From Perlabentimonas gracilis (GTDB taxonomy: Bacteria; Bacteroidota; Bacteroidia; Bacteroidales; Tenuifilaceae), in the NCBI RefSeq assembly GCF_011174675.1, contig NZ_JAANIG010000003.1, positions 1 to 64,000 on the forward strand: a stretch of 64,000 nt of DNA, given 5' to 3'. The notes under the pieces were generated by a model that was given only the letters and a program-made list of their open reading frames with translations, was not told the DNA's origin and searched no databases. Shown in pieces: positions 1 to 8,174 of this stretch. A program made the position numbers and the translations under genes. Positions within the stretch are counted from its first letter, which is position 1, and every line of letters starts with the position of its first letter.

Positions 1-90
1 CTTAAAATCCAAAAATAACACCTTAATAAATAACAAAAAAACAAACCTAAAATTAGCCCAAATCACAGATAGATGTTAGTTTTCCGAACA

Positions 91-345
91 TGACTGGGCG
101 TTGCCCCATACCCCACTTACTTTTTTGCCTTGATGCAAAAAAGTAAGCAAAAAAAATCAAGGCTACGCCTGCCTCGCACGAAAAACTACGCTTGCAGGCG
201 GAAAAAATCTGAACTCGCACCTCCTACGTCGGTGCTCAAACAGCAGATTTTTTTACCGCCTGCTGCACTTGTTTTTCGGCTCACCAGCCAATGCCAGAGG
301 GAAAACGAATAGACCTCGGAAAAACGAATCATATTCTAAATTCGA
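91..345. repeat. Dispersed Bacteroidota intergenic repeat with nested hairpins
   Basis: This non-coding stretch holds three nested inverted repeats. A perfect 13-bp stem lies at 116-128/135-147 (CTTACTTTTTTGC, loop CTTGAT). A 7-bp stem lies at 166-172/194-200 (CGCCTGC/GCAGGCG), and there is a short GCACC/GGTGC pair near 216-235. The sequence around 91-165 resembles a repeat I associate with intergenic regions of many Bacteroidota; that is recognition from memory, not a search. Short reading frames across it are low-complexity and not believable as genes. The rest of 1-419 shows nothing else. Confidence 0.5.
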
Positions 346-419
346 GTTTTTCAGCAGACCCTATTTTACATTTTGATTTGAAATGTTTAAGGCATCTATG
401 CTTGAACACGATTGGAGGC

Positions 420-1103
420 TTAGATAAAATCCAAAACCTCAAACTCTTGCTCAAAGGTATTGACCACGAGTAATCGATTGCGAAGCAATGTGCCCTTACC
501 TGTGAGGATTTTTAGCACCTCAGCTACCTGAATTGAGGCAACAAGGGCGGGTGTAAATGAGGGATTACCAACATTCTGCTCAACCCCCTTATCTTGATCT
601 CGGCGGTACAACCTTTCCAGAAGCTTGTCGCCCGGGAATATGGTTGCTACCTGCCCATACCAGCCTGCAATGGCGCCGTACACCATGGGGACTCCATTCC
701 TCTCAGCGAATTTCTGAAGTATAAAACGAGATGAGACATTATCCAGGGCATCGCAAATAACATCATACCCTTTTGTTATCTCCTCGGCGTTAGCTTCATG
801 TACATACACACTGAGGGGCTCAAGGTAAATATCAGGGTTTACCCTTACAACGTGTTCTTTGGCGGCAAGTGCTTTGGATTTCCCTACATTATCCACATTC
901 GAAAGCAGCTGTCGGTTTAGATTGGTTTCGTCAAAAACATCGCCATCAACCGCAGTGATATGTCCAATCCCGAGCCGAGCAAGCTGGTCTACAATGTGGC
1001 CCCCCAAACCGCCACACCCCACCACAAGAACCCTCTTGTTTCGCAAAGACAGGTTCTGCTCGCGGGTGAGCATATTTTCATTCTTTATGTATCTGTTCTT
1101 CAT
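420..1103 (-). CDS. ThiF/MoeB/HesA-family adenylyltransferase of the tungsten-cofactor locus
   Basis: E1-like enzyme of 227 residues. It should adenylate the C-terminal glycine of a small sulfur-carrier protein, here most likely the MoaD-like protein encoded just upstream. The nucleotide-binding motif GCGGLGGHIVDQLARLGIG lies near residue 30, followed by the family's acidic strand and N-R (VDGDVFDETNLNRQL) and the DALDN motif around residue 118. It is shorter than typical MoeB/ThiF and has only two cysteines, so neither the zinc-binding CxxC pairs nor a rhodanese domain is present. It is the last gene of a reverse-strand locus with an aldehyde oxidoreductase and its radical SAM maturase, which points to tungstopterin cofactor assembly. 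A second methionine at residue 11 is an alternative start. Confidence 0.85.
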   Translation of the reverse strand: MKNRYIKNENMLTREQNLSLRNKRVLVVGCGGLGGHIVDQLARLGIGHITAVDGDVFDETNLNRQLLSNVDNVGKSKALAAKEHVVRVNPDIYLEPLSVYVHEANAEEITKGYDVICDALDNVSSRFILQKFAERNGVPMVYGAIAGWYGQVATIFPGDKLLERLYRRDQDKGVEQNVGNPSFTPALVASIQVAEVLKILTGKGTLLRNRLLVVNTFEQEFEVLDFI

Positions 1104-1280
1104 GTTAGTATTGCTTGATTATTGATGTTGAATGTTAGATAGAAGGGCGAAGCCAGAAGTTGGAAAACAGAACACGGAACACACAAATGCCTTGACCGGC
1201 TCAACACAGGTTTTCGGATTTTAACCAACACCAAATAGCTAACAATTCAGCTTAATCAACTCAATTAACTTAAACGCACA

Positions 1281-1505
1281 TCACCCTCCGCCCACAGGAG
1301 GGAATATGCTCAGCGTGTCGCCATCATTCAAATGCTGATCCATCAATCCATTCCGCCCATTAACAAACAGAATAGCTACATCCTCAAGAGGTATGTTAAG
1401 CTTTTTAATAATATCGGAAGGAGTAATATCGCTGGCAACATCCATTATCTGCTCACGCTCACGCCCTTCTCGCAGGGTGGCAAATAGTTTTACTTTAATT
1501 TGCAT
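1281..1505 (-). CDS. MoaD/ThiS-family sulfur-carrier protein
   Basis: Beta-grasp ubiquitin-like carrier of about 74 residues ending in PPVGGG. The C-terminal Gly-Gly is the residue pair that ThiF/MoeB enzymes adenylate and thiocarboxylate. The N-terminal MQIKVKLFATLRE strand and FVNGRNG turn fit MoaD, the small subunit of molybdopterin synthase. I chose the ATG at 1505 because the extra nine residues of the longer frame do not resemble the family. It begins 46 bases after the radical SAM gene and precedes the ThiF-like gene, so it probably supplies sulfur for the pterin dithiolene of the neighbouring tungsten enzyme. A dedicated copy for the oxidoreductase, separate from a housekeeping moaD, is an inference. 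Confidence 0.85.
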   Translation of the reverse strand: MQIKVKLFATLREGREREQIMDVASDITPSDIIKKLNIPLEDVAILFVNGRNGLMDQHLNDGDTLSIFPPVGGG

Positions 1506-1551
1506 ATTAATACTTTTTCTATGTTGATGCAAGGTAGCTTTGTGCTGATGT

Positions 1552-2598
1552 TTATGTGCAAATTACAAATTTTCTCGCCCACAGGCAATCGGAGCAATTG
1601 GGTTCCTCGCCATTACAGTCAAAGTCCACATCTTGGATAAGGCTACACCCCTCTACCAAATCGCAGTCGGGACAAGATGGGTAGTGGTTATTATATATTC
1701 TGTTACGAAATCGGAGATAAGCCTCGCTACTCCATATCTCCATGAGAGGTTTGTCTGCTAAATTTCCGAAGCTGAACTGTTTTAGAGTTTTAAACCTCCC
1801 AAATACCACCTCGCTACCCTGATGGCTGAAACGATAGCAGGGTGCCACCTCTCCCCTGGAAGTGATATAGGTGGCATTACCAGAAACAAAGGCGCAGCGC
1901 CTCTCTGTTTTTAGCTCCGCTTCGGGAAACTGCACACGCAAGCCCCGTTTAAACGAATGGTTACGGATTTTATGAAAAAGTTCCTTAAGCGGTTTGTTTT
2001 CATACCGCTGGTAAAGGATATCATCTGCCTGATCGGGATGCTGTGGCAAAAAGTGCGATATCACCAAATTGCGAATCTGCTTTTCGGCTAGCAAATCCAT
2101 CAGCGGAAATATCTCGTGAACATTCTCTCTGGAGGCCACAAACTGAATATCTAGCCTTGGGTTACCTAATTTGTTCTCCAACTTTAATTGATTCAGGTAA
2201 TCTACTGAGGATATCAGCTCATTAAACACCACGCCCCGATCCTGCATCATTCTATTCTCCATCCCATCAATGGATATAACAATTAGGTCAATGGCTGCAA
2301 CCATATCTTTAGTTAACTTCTCCTTGATAAGAGTGCCATTTGTGGTTAGCAAAATTTCTTTTCCTGCAAGGCTTTTCACCATTTGCGGGAACAACGGAGA
2401 GACTAGAGGTTCCCCCATTCCGCCCAGCACAATGGTTTCAAGACTGCTTATGCTTTTAAGTTGCTTTACAACGTTTTCCCCAAGGCACTGGGTCATATCC
2501 ATAGGTTCATTAACCCACTGATGGCGAAAACATATCCTGCAATCTAAATTACAAGCATCGGTTAGCTCTAGATATACTTTTCTGAGTGGACATACCAT
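1552..2598 (-). CDS. Radical SAM/SPASM maturase of a tungsten oxidoreductase
   Basis: Protein of 348 residues. The radical SAM cluster motif CxxxCxxC is visible at Cys16, Cys20 and Cys23 (ACNLDCRICF), followed by a glycine-rich GGMGEP SAM-binding segment near residue 60. The last 50 residues are a cysteine-rich SPASM-type region (CPDCDLVEGC and further Cys) that should bind auxiliary iron-sulfur clusters. A family of such enzymes is known to occur beside tungsten-containing aldehyde oxidoreductases and is thought to mature them; the gene immediately upstream is that oxidoreductase. The exact reaction is not known to me. A 12-bp hairpin in the 66-base gap from the oxidoreductase may reduce its expression relative to the enzyme it serves. 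Confidence 0.88.
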   Translation of the reverse strand: MVCPLRKVYLELTDACNLDCRICFRHQWVNEPMDMTQCLGENVVKQLKSISSLETIVLGGMGEPLVSPLFPQMVKSLAGKEILLTTNGTLIKEKLTKDMVAAIDLIVISIDGMENRMMQDRGVVFNELISSVDYLNQLKLENKLGNPRLDIQFVASRENVHEIFPLMDLLAEKQIRNLVISHFLPQHPDQADDILYQRYENKPLKELFHKIRNHSFKRGLRVQFPEAELKTERRCAFVSGNATYITSRGEVAPCYRFSHQGSEVVFGRFKTLKQFSFGNLADKPLMEIWSSEAYLRFRNRIYNNHYPSCPDCDLVEGCSLIQDVDFDCNGEEPNCSDCLWARKFVICT

Positions 2599-2613
2599 AC
2601 AACTATAATGTTT

Positions 2614-2642
2614 GAAACCCCCATACTTTTTATGGGGGTTTC
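2614..2642 (-). terminator. Strong hairpin between oxidoreductase and maturase genes
   Basis: Perfect 12-bp inverted repeat GAAACCCCCATA/TATGGGGGTTTC with a five-base loop. On the reverse strand it follows the oxidoreductase stop and precedes the maturase start by 15 bases. There is no long uridine run after it, so it is more likely a partial terminator or a 3' mRNA stabiliser that sets different levels for the two genes than a full stop signal. Confidence 0.55.
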
Positions 2643-2664
2643 AGGTAATATAAGTCAAATTGAC

Positions 2665-4464
2665 CTAGGAGGGAACTCCCAGCGAATCGAGTTTATCTTT
2701 TGTGGGAATACCTTTCTCGTCCCATCCCCTAACCTGATAGTATAGCGGAAGGAGTTCGGCTAACCCGCTTTTCATTCCCTTTGATGGGCCACTAGGTATA
2801 GCATCCTCAATCAATCGTTTTGGTAGTTTATCCTCTGAGGGGTCGATACCTGCTTTCAAGTTCCACACCCTTTCTAAGTTCCATATCCTATCACCTGCCT
2901 CCAGAATATCGGCTGCTGAGTGCTTCTTGCCAGTAACCGCCGAAAACATATCGGCATAATCGTCGGCTGTAAGGGCAAATGAGGTGAAAAGACACAAACC
3001 ACAGGAATCGATAAATGCTGTGAGGTCTTGGAAAATCTTCACCCACTCGGGCTTACCCTTCAGCTCCGTTCTATCAAGCTTTTCTGGCAAGCCAAGTATC
3101 TCAGGGGAGATAAGGTAACCCCTAACATGGCATCCGCCACGATTAGATGTAGCGTACTGCAAACCTTGTCCTTGTATTCCACGCGGGTCGTAAGCGGGAA
3201 GTTCCTGCTTCTTAACGCTCATGGAGAGCTCAGGACGACCATAGGCATCGGCTAAGCGGTATGAGCCTTGCGCCATTAAAGTGGCGAGTTTGCCGTCGTT
3301 ACGACCCATTTTCTTCACCCACTCCACCATTCCATCGGCATCGCCAAACTTAAGGCCAACACCATTTAGTTCATCATCCTTGATAAGTCCTATTTGGTAC
3401 AACTCCATTGCAGTTGCAATGGTTACCCCAGCAGAAATTGTGTCAAGCCCCATTTCGTTACACCAAAAATTGGCCTTTATGGCGGCCTTCATGTCAGAAA
3501 CACCACAAGCAGCGCTGAATGCCCAAACGGTTTCATACTCGGGCCCACCCGTTTCTATCTCATCGGCTTTGGAATATCTTCCACAGGCAATGGGGCATGC
3601 AAAGCAGGATTCGCGCTTAATGAGGAATTTCTCAGCAAGGGTTTCGCCACTCACCTCTTCGGCCTTATCAAAGTAAGATTCCTGAAAGTTATTGGTTGGG
3701 AATACGCCAGCTTCATTTATGATATTCACCAGAACGTTGGTTCCATAGGTTGGGAGTCCAGCACCAGTCACCCCATTTTCTTTGATTTGAACCCTTGATT
3801 TCTTCACAACTTCTTTCAATGCCTCAGGATCAGCCACCTCAGGCTTTGAGGTTCCCTTGATAACAATTGCCTTAAGGTTCTTACTGCCCACTACAGCACC
3901 AACTCCTGATCGGCCGGCGGCTCTATTTAAGTCGTTCATTACAGCAGCCATTTTGGAAAGATTTTCACCAGCAGGGCCAATGCAAAGCACTTTGGCTTTG
4001 TCGGGTGCATTTTTCATCACCTCGTTGGTAGTTTCAATGGTTGTTTTCCCCCAAAGATTTGAGGCATCACGAAACTCAACCTTGTCATCAACAATATAAA
4101 TACTGGTTGGTTTTGCTGCTTTCCCCTCCAAAACAATGGCATCGTAACCAGCAAATTTCATTTCGGCACCCCAAAAACCTCCCGAGTTTGAGCTTGCAAT
4201 GGTACCCGTTAGAGGCGACTTGGTAACAACCATATACCTGCCTCCAGCAGGTGTTGGAGTTCCTGTCATAGGCCCCGCGGCAATAATCACCTTGTTGTTT
4301 GGGTCAAAGGCATCGATGTTTGGATCCACTTCATCGAAAAATATTTTCGACCCAAGCCCACGTCCCCCGATGAATTTAACCGCTTCATTCAGGTTTAGAT
4401 CTTCGAACCTGAAAGTTAAATCGGATAGGTTAACCCTTAAAATTTTTCCTCTGTATCCGTACAT
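2665..4464 (-). CDS. Tungsten-containing aldehyde:ferredoxin oxidoreductase
   Basis: 599 residues, the usual length of the AOR family, which oxidises aldehydes to carboxylic acids and reduces ferredoxin using a tungsten bis-pterin cofactor and one [4Fe-4S] cluster. The N-terminus GYRGKILRVNL, the GGRGLG segment and GPMTGTPTPAGGRY match the AOR N-terminal domain. The cluster ligands are visible as CFACPIACGR near residue 290 and the fourth cysteine in DSCGLC near residue 490. The enzyme lacks a signal peptide and should be cytoplasmic. It is the first gene of a locus with its own maturase, MoaD-like and ThiF-like genes. A sigma-54 promoter 49 bases upstream and a divergent AcoR-type activator suggest induction by a substrate. 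The particular aldehyde cannot be read from the sequence. Confidence 0.95.
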   Translation of the reverse strand: MYGYRGKILRVNLSDLTFRFEDLNLNEAVKFIGGRGLGSKIFFDEVDPNIDAFDPNNKVIIAAGPMTGTPTPAGGRYMVVTKSPLTGTIASSNSGGFWGAEMKFAGYDAIVLEGKAAKPTSIYIVDDKVEFRDASNLWGKTTIETTNEVMKNAPDKAKVLCIGPAGENLSKMAAVMNDLNRAAGRSGVGAVVGSKNLKAIVIKGTSKPEVADPEALKEVVKKSRVQIKENGVTGAGLPTYGTNVLVNIINEAGVFPTNNFQESYFDKAEEVSGETLAEKFLIKRESCFACPIACGRYSKADEIETGGPEYETVWAFSAACGVSDMKAAIKANFWCNEMGLDTISAGVTIATAMELYQIGLIKDDELNGVGLKFGDADGMVEWVKKMGRNDGKLATLMAQGSYRLADAYGRPELSMSVKKQELPAYDPRGIQGQGLQYATSNRGGCHVRGYLISPEILGLPEKLDRTELKGKPEWVKIFQDLTAFIDSCGLCLFTSFALTADDYADMFSAVTGKKHSAADILEAGDRIWNLERVWNLKAGIDPSEDKLPKRLIEDAIPSGPSKGMKSGLAELLPLYYQVRGWDEKGIPTKDKLDSLGVPS

Positions 4465-4512
4465 AATCTATACATTTTGGTTAGTAAATAGCGTTTTCAG
4501 TGATATCAGTTT

Positions 4513-4528
4513 AGCAACACCTAAGCCA
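4513..4528 (-). promoter_or_regulatory. Sigma-54 (-24/-12) promoter of the aldehyde oxidoreductase
   Basis: On the reverse strand the sequence reads TGGCTTAGGTGTTGCT. The invariant GG and GC are separated by exactly 10 bases, as sigma-54 RNA polymerase requires, and the -12 element TTGC is perfect. Transcription would start about 12 bases downstream, giving a leader of roughly 38 bases before the oxidoreductase ATG. The divergent neighbour encodes a sigma-54 activator, which supports the call. Confidence 0.72.
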
Positions 4529-4628
4529 AATTAGATATGGTACAGATCTTTAGCACCATAGAAGAAATACCAAATGATATTTATAATCCAAAGAGCAGCA
4601 AGTGTTATGATTCCTTACAGTTTATACT

Positions 4629-4636
4629 TATATTTG
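4629..4636 (+). promoter_or_regulatory. Candidate -7 element of the sigma-54 activator gene
   Basis: TATATTTG matches the Bacteroidota housekeeping -7 consensus TAnnTTTG. No convincing TTTG -33 box is seen at the usual distance, and the leader would be about 105 bases, so support is limited. Confidence 0.3.
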
Positions 4637-4712
4637 TGTTCAGTATATTTACAGTGCAAGATACGCGAACAGCAAAAGCAAGCATAACGAGTGGTCAGCA
4701 GAGATTATTCGT

Positions 4713-4731
4713 ATTTAGAATCACTCTAAAT
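4713..4731. promoter_or_regulatory. Palindromic candidate operator upstream of the activator
   Basis: Perfect 7-bp arms ATTTAGA/TCTAAAT separated by ATCAC, ending 16 bases before the activator start codon. Position and symmetry would fit a dimeric Fis-type DNA-binding domain, either as the upstream activating site for the divergent sigma-54 promoter (about 200 bases away) or for autoregulation. No second copy was found in the 283-base intergenic region. Confidence 0.4.
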
Positions 4732-4747
4732 TCATTACGCGAGAAAT

Positions 4748-6694
4748 ATGGCTAGCAAAGAAATTAAACAGCGAGAGATTATTAAGAAATCGCATCAGCG
4801 GTGCGAGGAATACGGGGTAAATAAGGAGCAGGTTTTCCCGAGTATTATTCTCAAGGGGGACGAGGTTTCGGATCATCTGGCTCAAAACGACTATTTGCTA
4901 AGAGTAGCATCCCCTTTCATTGACATTCTATATGATGCGGTGACCAACTCTGGTTTTTTTATCCTGCTAACCGATAATGAGGGCTGCATTCTCCGTTCGG
5001 TAGGCGATTCTGAGATTATCGAAGAATCGGAAAAGCTAAATATGGTTGTTGGAGCCTACATGAATGAAAAAAGCATTGGCACCAATGCTATGGGAACAGC
5101 CATAAGTGAGAATCAACCCATTCAGGTAACCGCATCGGAGCATTTCATATCGGCCTACCATCGCTGGACATGCTCTGCCGCCCCCATACACAACTGTAAT
5201 GGGGAAATAATTGGCAGTTTAAATCTTACTGGCGAAAGCCATCTGGTGCATCCCCACACCCTTGGTCTAGTTGTGGCAGCAGTGCGGGCCATAAAAAATC
5301 AGATAATAGCCGACAATACCCTCGAAAAACTCAACGAGACTTTTTCCTACCTTGAATCTATCATTGAATCGGTTTCTGCTGGCATAATAGCGCTAGACAT
5401 TAACGGGAAGATTAAAACCATAAACAACCTGGCGGCTTCAATGCTCAAACTAAAAAAAGAGGTATTTATTGAGACCTCGGTGGGAAAAATACTGCCACAC
5501 TGGAAACGTATTGTAGAGCGGTTTAAACGCGGAGAATCGTATGTTGATGTTGAGACCGAATTCTCGGTGAATGGCATTAGGGAAAGATACGACCTTAGTG
5601 CATACCCAATATTCGACCCCAACAAAAAGATTATAGGAATGGTTGTGGTGATTAAGGTATTACAAAAAATATTTAATCTGGTAAACAAGTACTCCGGTAT
5701 GCGAGCTCACTACACCTTTGAGGATATTATTGGCAAAAGCCCAGAGTTCCGGCAGGTAATTGAACATGCCACACAAATATCTGGATCGACCTCAACCGTG
5801 CTGTTAATGGGGGAGAGCGGCACGGGTAAGGAATTAATTGCTCAGAGCATACATAATGCCAGCCCAAGAAAAAACAATGCATTTATTGCCGTGAACTGCG
5901 GCGCTCTTCCAAAAAACCTGATTGAGAGTGAACTGTTTGGGCATGAAGAGGGTGCTTTCACGGGATCAAAAAAAGGAGGACACGCAGGCAAATTTGAACT
6001 GGCAAACGGGGGCACAATTTTTCTCGATGAGATTGGGGAGATGCCTCTGGATATGCAGGTGAATTTGCTTAGGGTTCTGCAGGAGGGGTACGTAACCCGC
6101 ATAGGAGGATCAAAAAACATTCCAGTAAACGTGAGGGTTATTGCAGCCACTAAAAAGAATTTGATTGAGGAGGTGAAGAAAGGAACCTTTCGCGAGGATC
6201 TGTTTTATAGGCTCAGCGTTATCCCCTTGTTTATACCACCCCTAAGAAAGCGGGGGGATGACAAAAAAGCGCTCTTCGAATACTTCCTAAAGGTTAAGGC
6301 GCAAAAGCTCAGCAAACCCTTCCCGCCAATTTCACAGCAGCTTATTGGGCAAATTGAAAGTTACGAATGGCCCGGTAATGTTAGAGAGCTTGAGAATTAT
6401 GTTGAAAACATTGTCAATTTTAATGGCACCAGTAGCTACAGCATTGTGAATCCACCCAATTCAGCGGACATTGACTTTAAGGCTTCTACAATGAGCAACG
6501 GCAATGGGCTTGAAAAGCATAGCGATGGCATAGGCGTAGACCCGGGATTCACTCTAGAGGAGTTGGAAAGGCAGACCATAGAGGAGTACTTTAAAAACTT
6601 TGAGGGCAATATTTCCAAAATCAGCCGAAAGCTTGGTATAAGCCGAACAACGTTGTACTCAAAAATGAAGAAGTATGATATAAAAACCAACTAG
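4748..6694 (+). CDS. AcoR-type sigma-54-dependent activator (GAF-PAS-AAA-Fis)
   Basis: 648 residues. A GAF-type sensor (about 55-190) has the AcoR-like segment FISAYHRWTCSAAPIH, followed by a PAS domain (about 205-315). The AAA+ domain has Walker A GESGTGKE near residue 355, and the C-terminal Fis-type helix-turn-helix (ISKISRKLGISRTTLYSKMKKY) ends the protein. The sigma-54 contact loop reads GAFTGS near residue 401 where GAFTGA is usual, a conservative change. There is no receiver domain, so a small ligand rather than phosphorylation probably controls it. AcoR relatives regulate acetoin and alcohol or aldehyde catabolism. It is divergent from the oxidoreductase, whose promoter is of sigma-54 type, making that locus its likely target. 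Confidence 0.92.
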   Translation: MASKEIKQREIIKKSHQRCEEYGVNKEQVFPSIILKGDEVSDHLAQNDYLLRVASPFIDILYDAVTNSGFFILLTDNEGCILRSVGDSEIIEESEKLNMVVGAYMNEKSIGTNAMGTAISENQPIQVTASEHFISAYHRWTCSAAPIHNCNGEIIGSLNLTGESHLVHPHTLGLVVAAVRAIKNQIIADNTLEKLNETFSYLESIIESVSAGIIALDINGKIKTINNLAASMLKLKKEVFIETSVGKILPHWKRIVERFKRGESYVDVETEFSVNGIRERYDLSAYPIFDPNKKIIGMVVVIKVLQKIFNLVNKYSGMRAHYTFEDIIGKSPEFRQVIEHATQISGSTSTVLLMGESGTGKELIAQSIHNASPRKNNAFIAVNCGALPKNLIESELFGHEEGAFTGSKKGGHAGKFELANGGTIFLDEIGEMPLDMQVNLLRVLQEGYVTRIGGSKNIPVNVRVIAATKKNLIEEVKKGTFREDLFYRLSVIPLFIPPLRKRGDDKKALFEYFLKVKAQKLSKPFPPISQQLIGQIESYEWPGNVRELENYVENIVNFNGTSSYSIVNPPNSADIDFKASTMSNGNGLEKHSDGIGVDPGFTLEELERQTIEEYFKNFEGNISKISRKLGISRTTLYSKMKKYDIKTN

Positions 6695-6943
6695 CTCAAC
6701 CCTCAACGACTAATTATAATTGATTAGCAAACAAGCCCCGTACGGCACCACGCATCCCGCTTTGTGATTGAGCTTAGGCATTGAATCGAAATGGGCAGGC
6801 TTAACTCTTATAGCAGTTTTCGACAAACACCAATGCAGATTCGAATTAATTCTGGGTTAGAACTTAGTCACAAATCATCGCTTTCAAATCCGTTCTCTGG
6901 ATTAGATTATCTTGAAACCTTTGGGGCGTAGCTGTATGGGCTA

Positions 6944-8104
6944 CTAACAGGCTAGGCTCTTTTTAAGGATTAAAGAAAAAACCGAACCTCGGTTGGGCTC
7001 CGACTCAACACTAATCCTTCCTCCCAACAACTCCGCGTATGACTTGGCGATGAAAAGTCCAATGCCACTTCCACCGAACTGTCGTGTGCTCGAATCATCT
7101 ACCTGCTTAAAAGGTTGAAAGATCATATCGATGTCCTTCTTGTCAATACCCATACCAGTGTCGGATACTCTAACCAGAACCACCTCGTCATCCGATATTT
7201 CGGAGCCATCAAGTACCGATATGGATATGGACCCCTTGGAAGTAAACTTGATGGCATTGTCTAAGAGAACCCTAAGGATATACTGAACCTTTAACTCATC
7301 ATTTACAATAACGACCTCATCAATACCTTTACATTGCAGGGTCAAGTTCTTCTTCGCAACCCTATCTACCGCTTCGCCTACCAGTCTATTAACCATCGCT
7401 TTAATATCAAACGGGGTACTACTCACAACCACCTGATTGCTGAAGATTAAAGCACTTTCTAAAATATTATGAATTGTTCTTAGCAACTCATAACCACCTT
7501 GTATCACCAAATCGGAGTATGCAGCAACCTTGGTGTCGGACGGTAAGTTCTGCTTAATAAGGTTTGAAAAGCCAATAATACTGTTTAGGGGTGTACGTAT
7601 TTCATGTGAGATATTTTGAAGAAACACATTCTTTACCCTATTGGCCTCCTTCTCTCTTCTAATAGCAACCTCCAAGGCCTCGTTTTGTTGGAGCAGCTCT
7701 GCATTTAACCTTTTGTTGTCGCGCTTAACTTCAAAATGTTCGAGTGCATTCTTAAGTGTAATAGTTAACTCATCATAGTTCCATGGCTTTTGAATAAACC
7801 CGTAAAAGCAATTCATATTCATAGCCTTAATCACAACGTCCATATCGGCCCAGGCCGAAGTTATAATGAATATTAGGTCGGGGAACTCATCCTTTATCCT
7901 ATCGACAAATGAGATACCATCTTCCTTGGGCATTTTATAATCCACCAGAACCACACCAATATCATCAGATGATTGAAGGATTGAATAGGCGACTTGAGAG
8001 TTTTCTGCAGTTTCAATGCCAAACGATCGGGAAAGGCTAATCTCAAAACCCGTTAGATTCTCCTTGTCATCATCAACATATAGTATTTTTGAATTGAACT
8101 TCAT
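6944..8104 (-). CDS. Response-regulator/histidine kinase (REC-HisKA-HATPase)
   Basis: 386 residues. An N-terminal receiver domain (1-125) has YVDDDKEN and the phospho-acceptor aspartate in VVLVDYKMP near residue 55. A coiled linker leads to a HisKA domain with the H-box NISHEIRTPLNSIIG near residue 167, then an HATPase_c domain with NAIKFT and GGSGIGLFIAKSYAELLGG. There are no membrane segments, so it is cytoplasmic. The receiver-first order suggests that it takes a phosphate or allosteric signal from another kinase and relays it. It stands alone, 249 bases from the convergent sigma-54 activator, where I see no clear terminator. Its partners cannot be inferred. Confidence 0.92.
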   Translation of the reverse strand: MKFNSKILYVDDDKENLTGFEISLSRSFGIETAENSQVAYSILQSSDDIGVVLVDYKMPKEDGISFVDRIKDEFPDLIFIITSAWADMDVVIKAMNMNCFYGFIQKPWNYDELTITLKNALEHFEVKRDNKRLNAELLQQNEALEVAIRREKEANRVKNVFLQNISHEIRTPLNSIIGFSNLIKQNLPSDTKVAAYSDLVIQGGYELLRTIHNILESALIFSNQVVVSSTPFDIKAMVNRLVGEAVDRVAKKNLTLQCKGIDEVVIVNDELKVQYILRVLLDNAIKFTSKGSISISVLDGSEISDDEVVLVRVSDTGMGIDKKDIDMIFQPFKQVDDSSTRQFGGSGIGLFIAKSYAELLGGRISVESEPNRGSVFSLILKKSLAC

Positions 8105-8174
8105 AGCATTCTATAGAATTAAGCCTATGGCTAATGGTTTAAATCACTGTGTGCAAAACTTAATGGTTAACTAA

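Noticed and set aside
130-312. 60-codon forward reading frame near the window start
   Set aside because: Lies entirely in the dispersed hairpin repeat and has a low-complexity lysine-rich start; no sign of a gene.
4538-4554. TGG...GC considered as a sigma-54 promoter for the activator gene
   Set aside because: GG and GC are 12 bases apart; sigma-54 needs 10, and the boxes match poorly.
5941-5970. GAFTGS in the AcoR-type activator considered as a sign of lost function
   Set aside because: The change from Ala to Ser is small, the rest of the AAA+ domain is intact, and a sigma-54 promoter faces the gene.
6868-6892. TTCAAATCC considered as a tRNA T-loop
   Set aside because: The flanking bases do not form a T stem, and no anticodon arm or acceptor stem is found.
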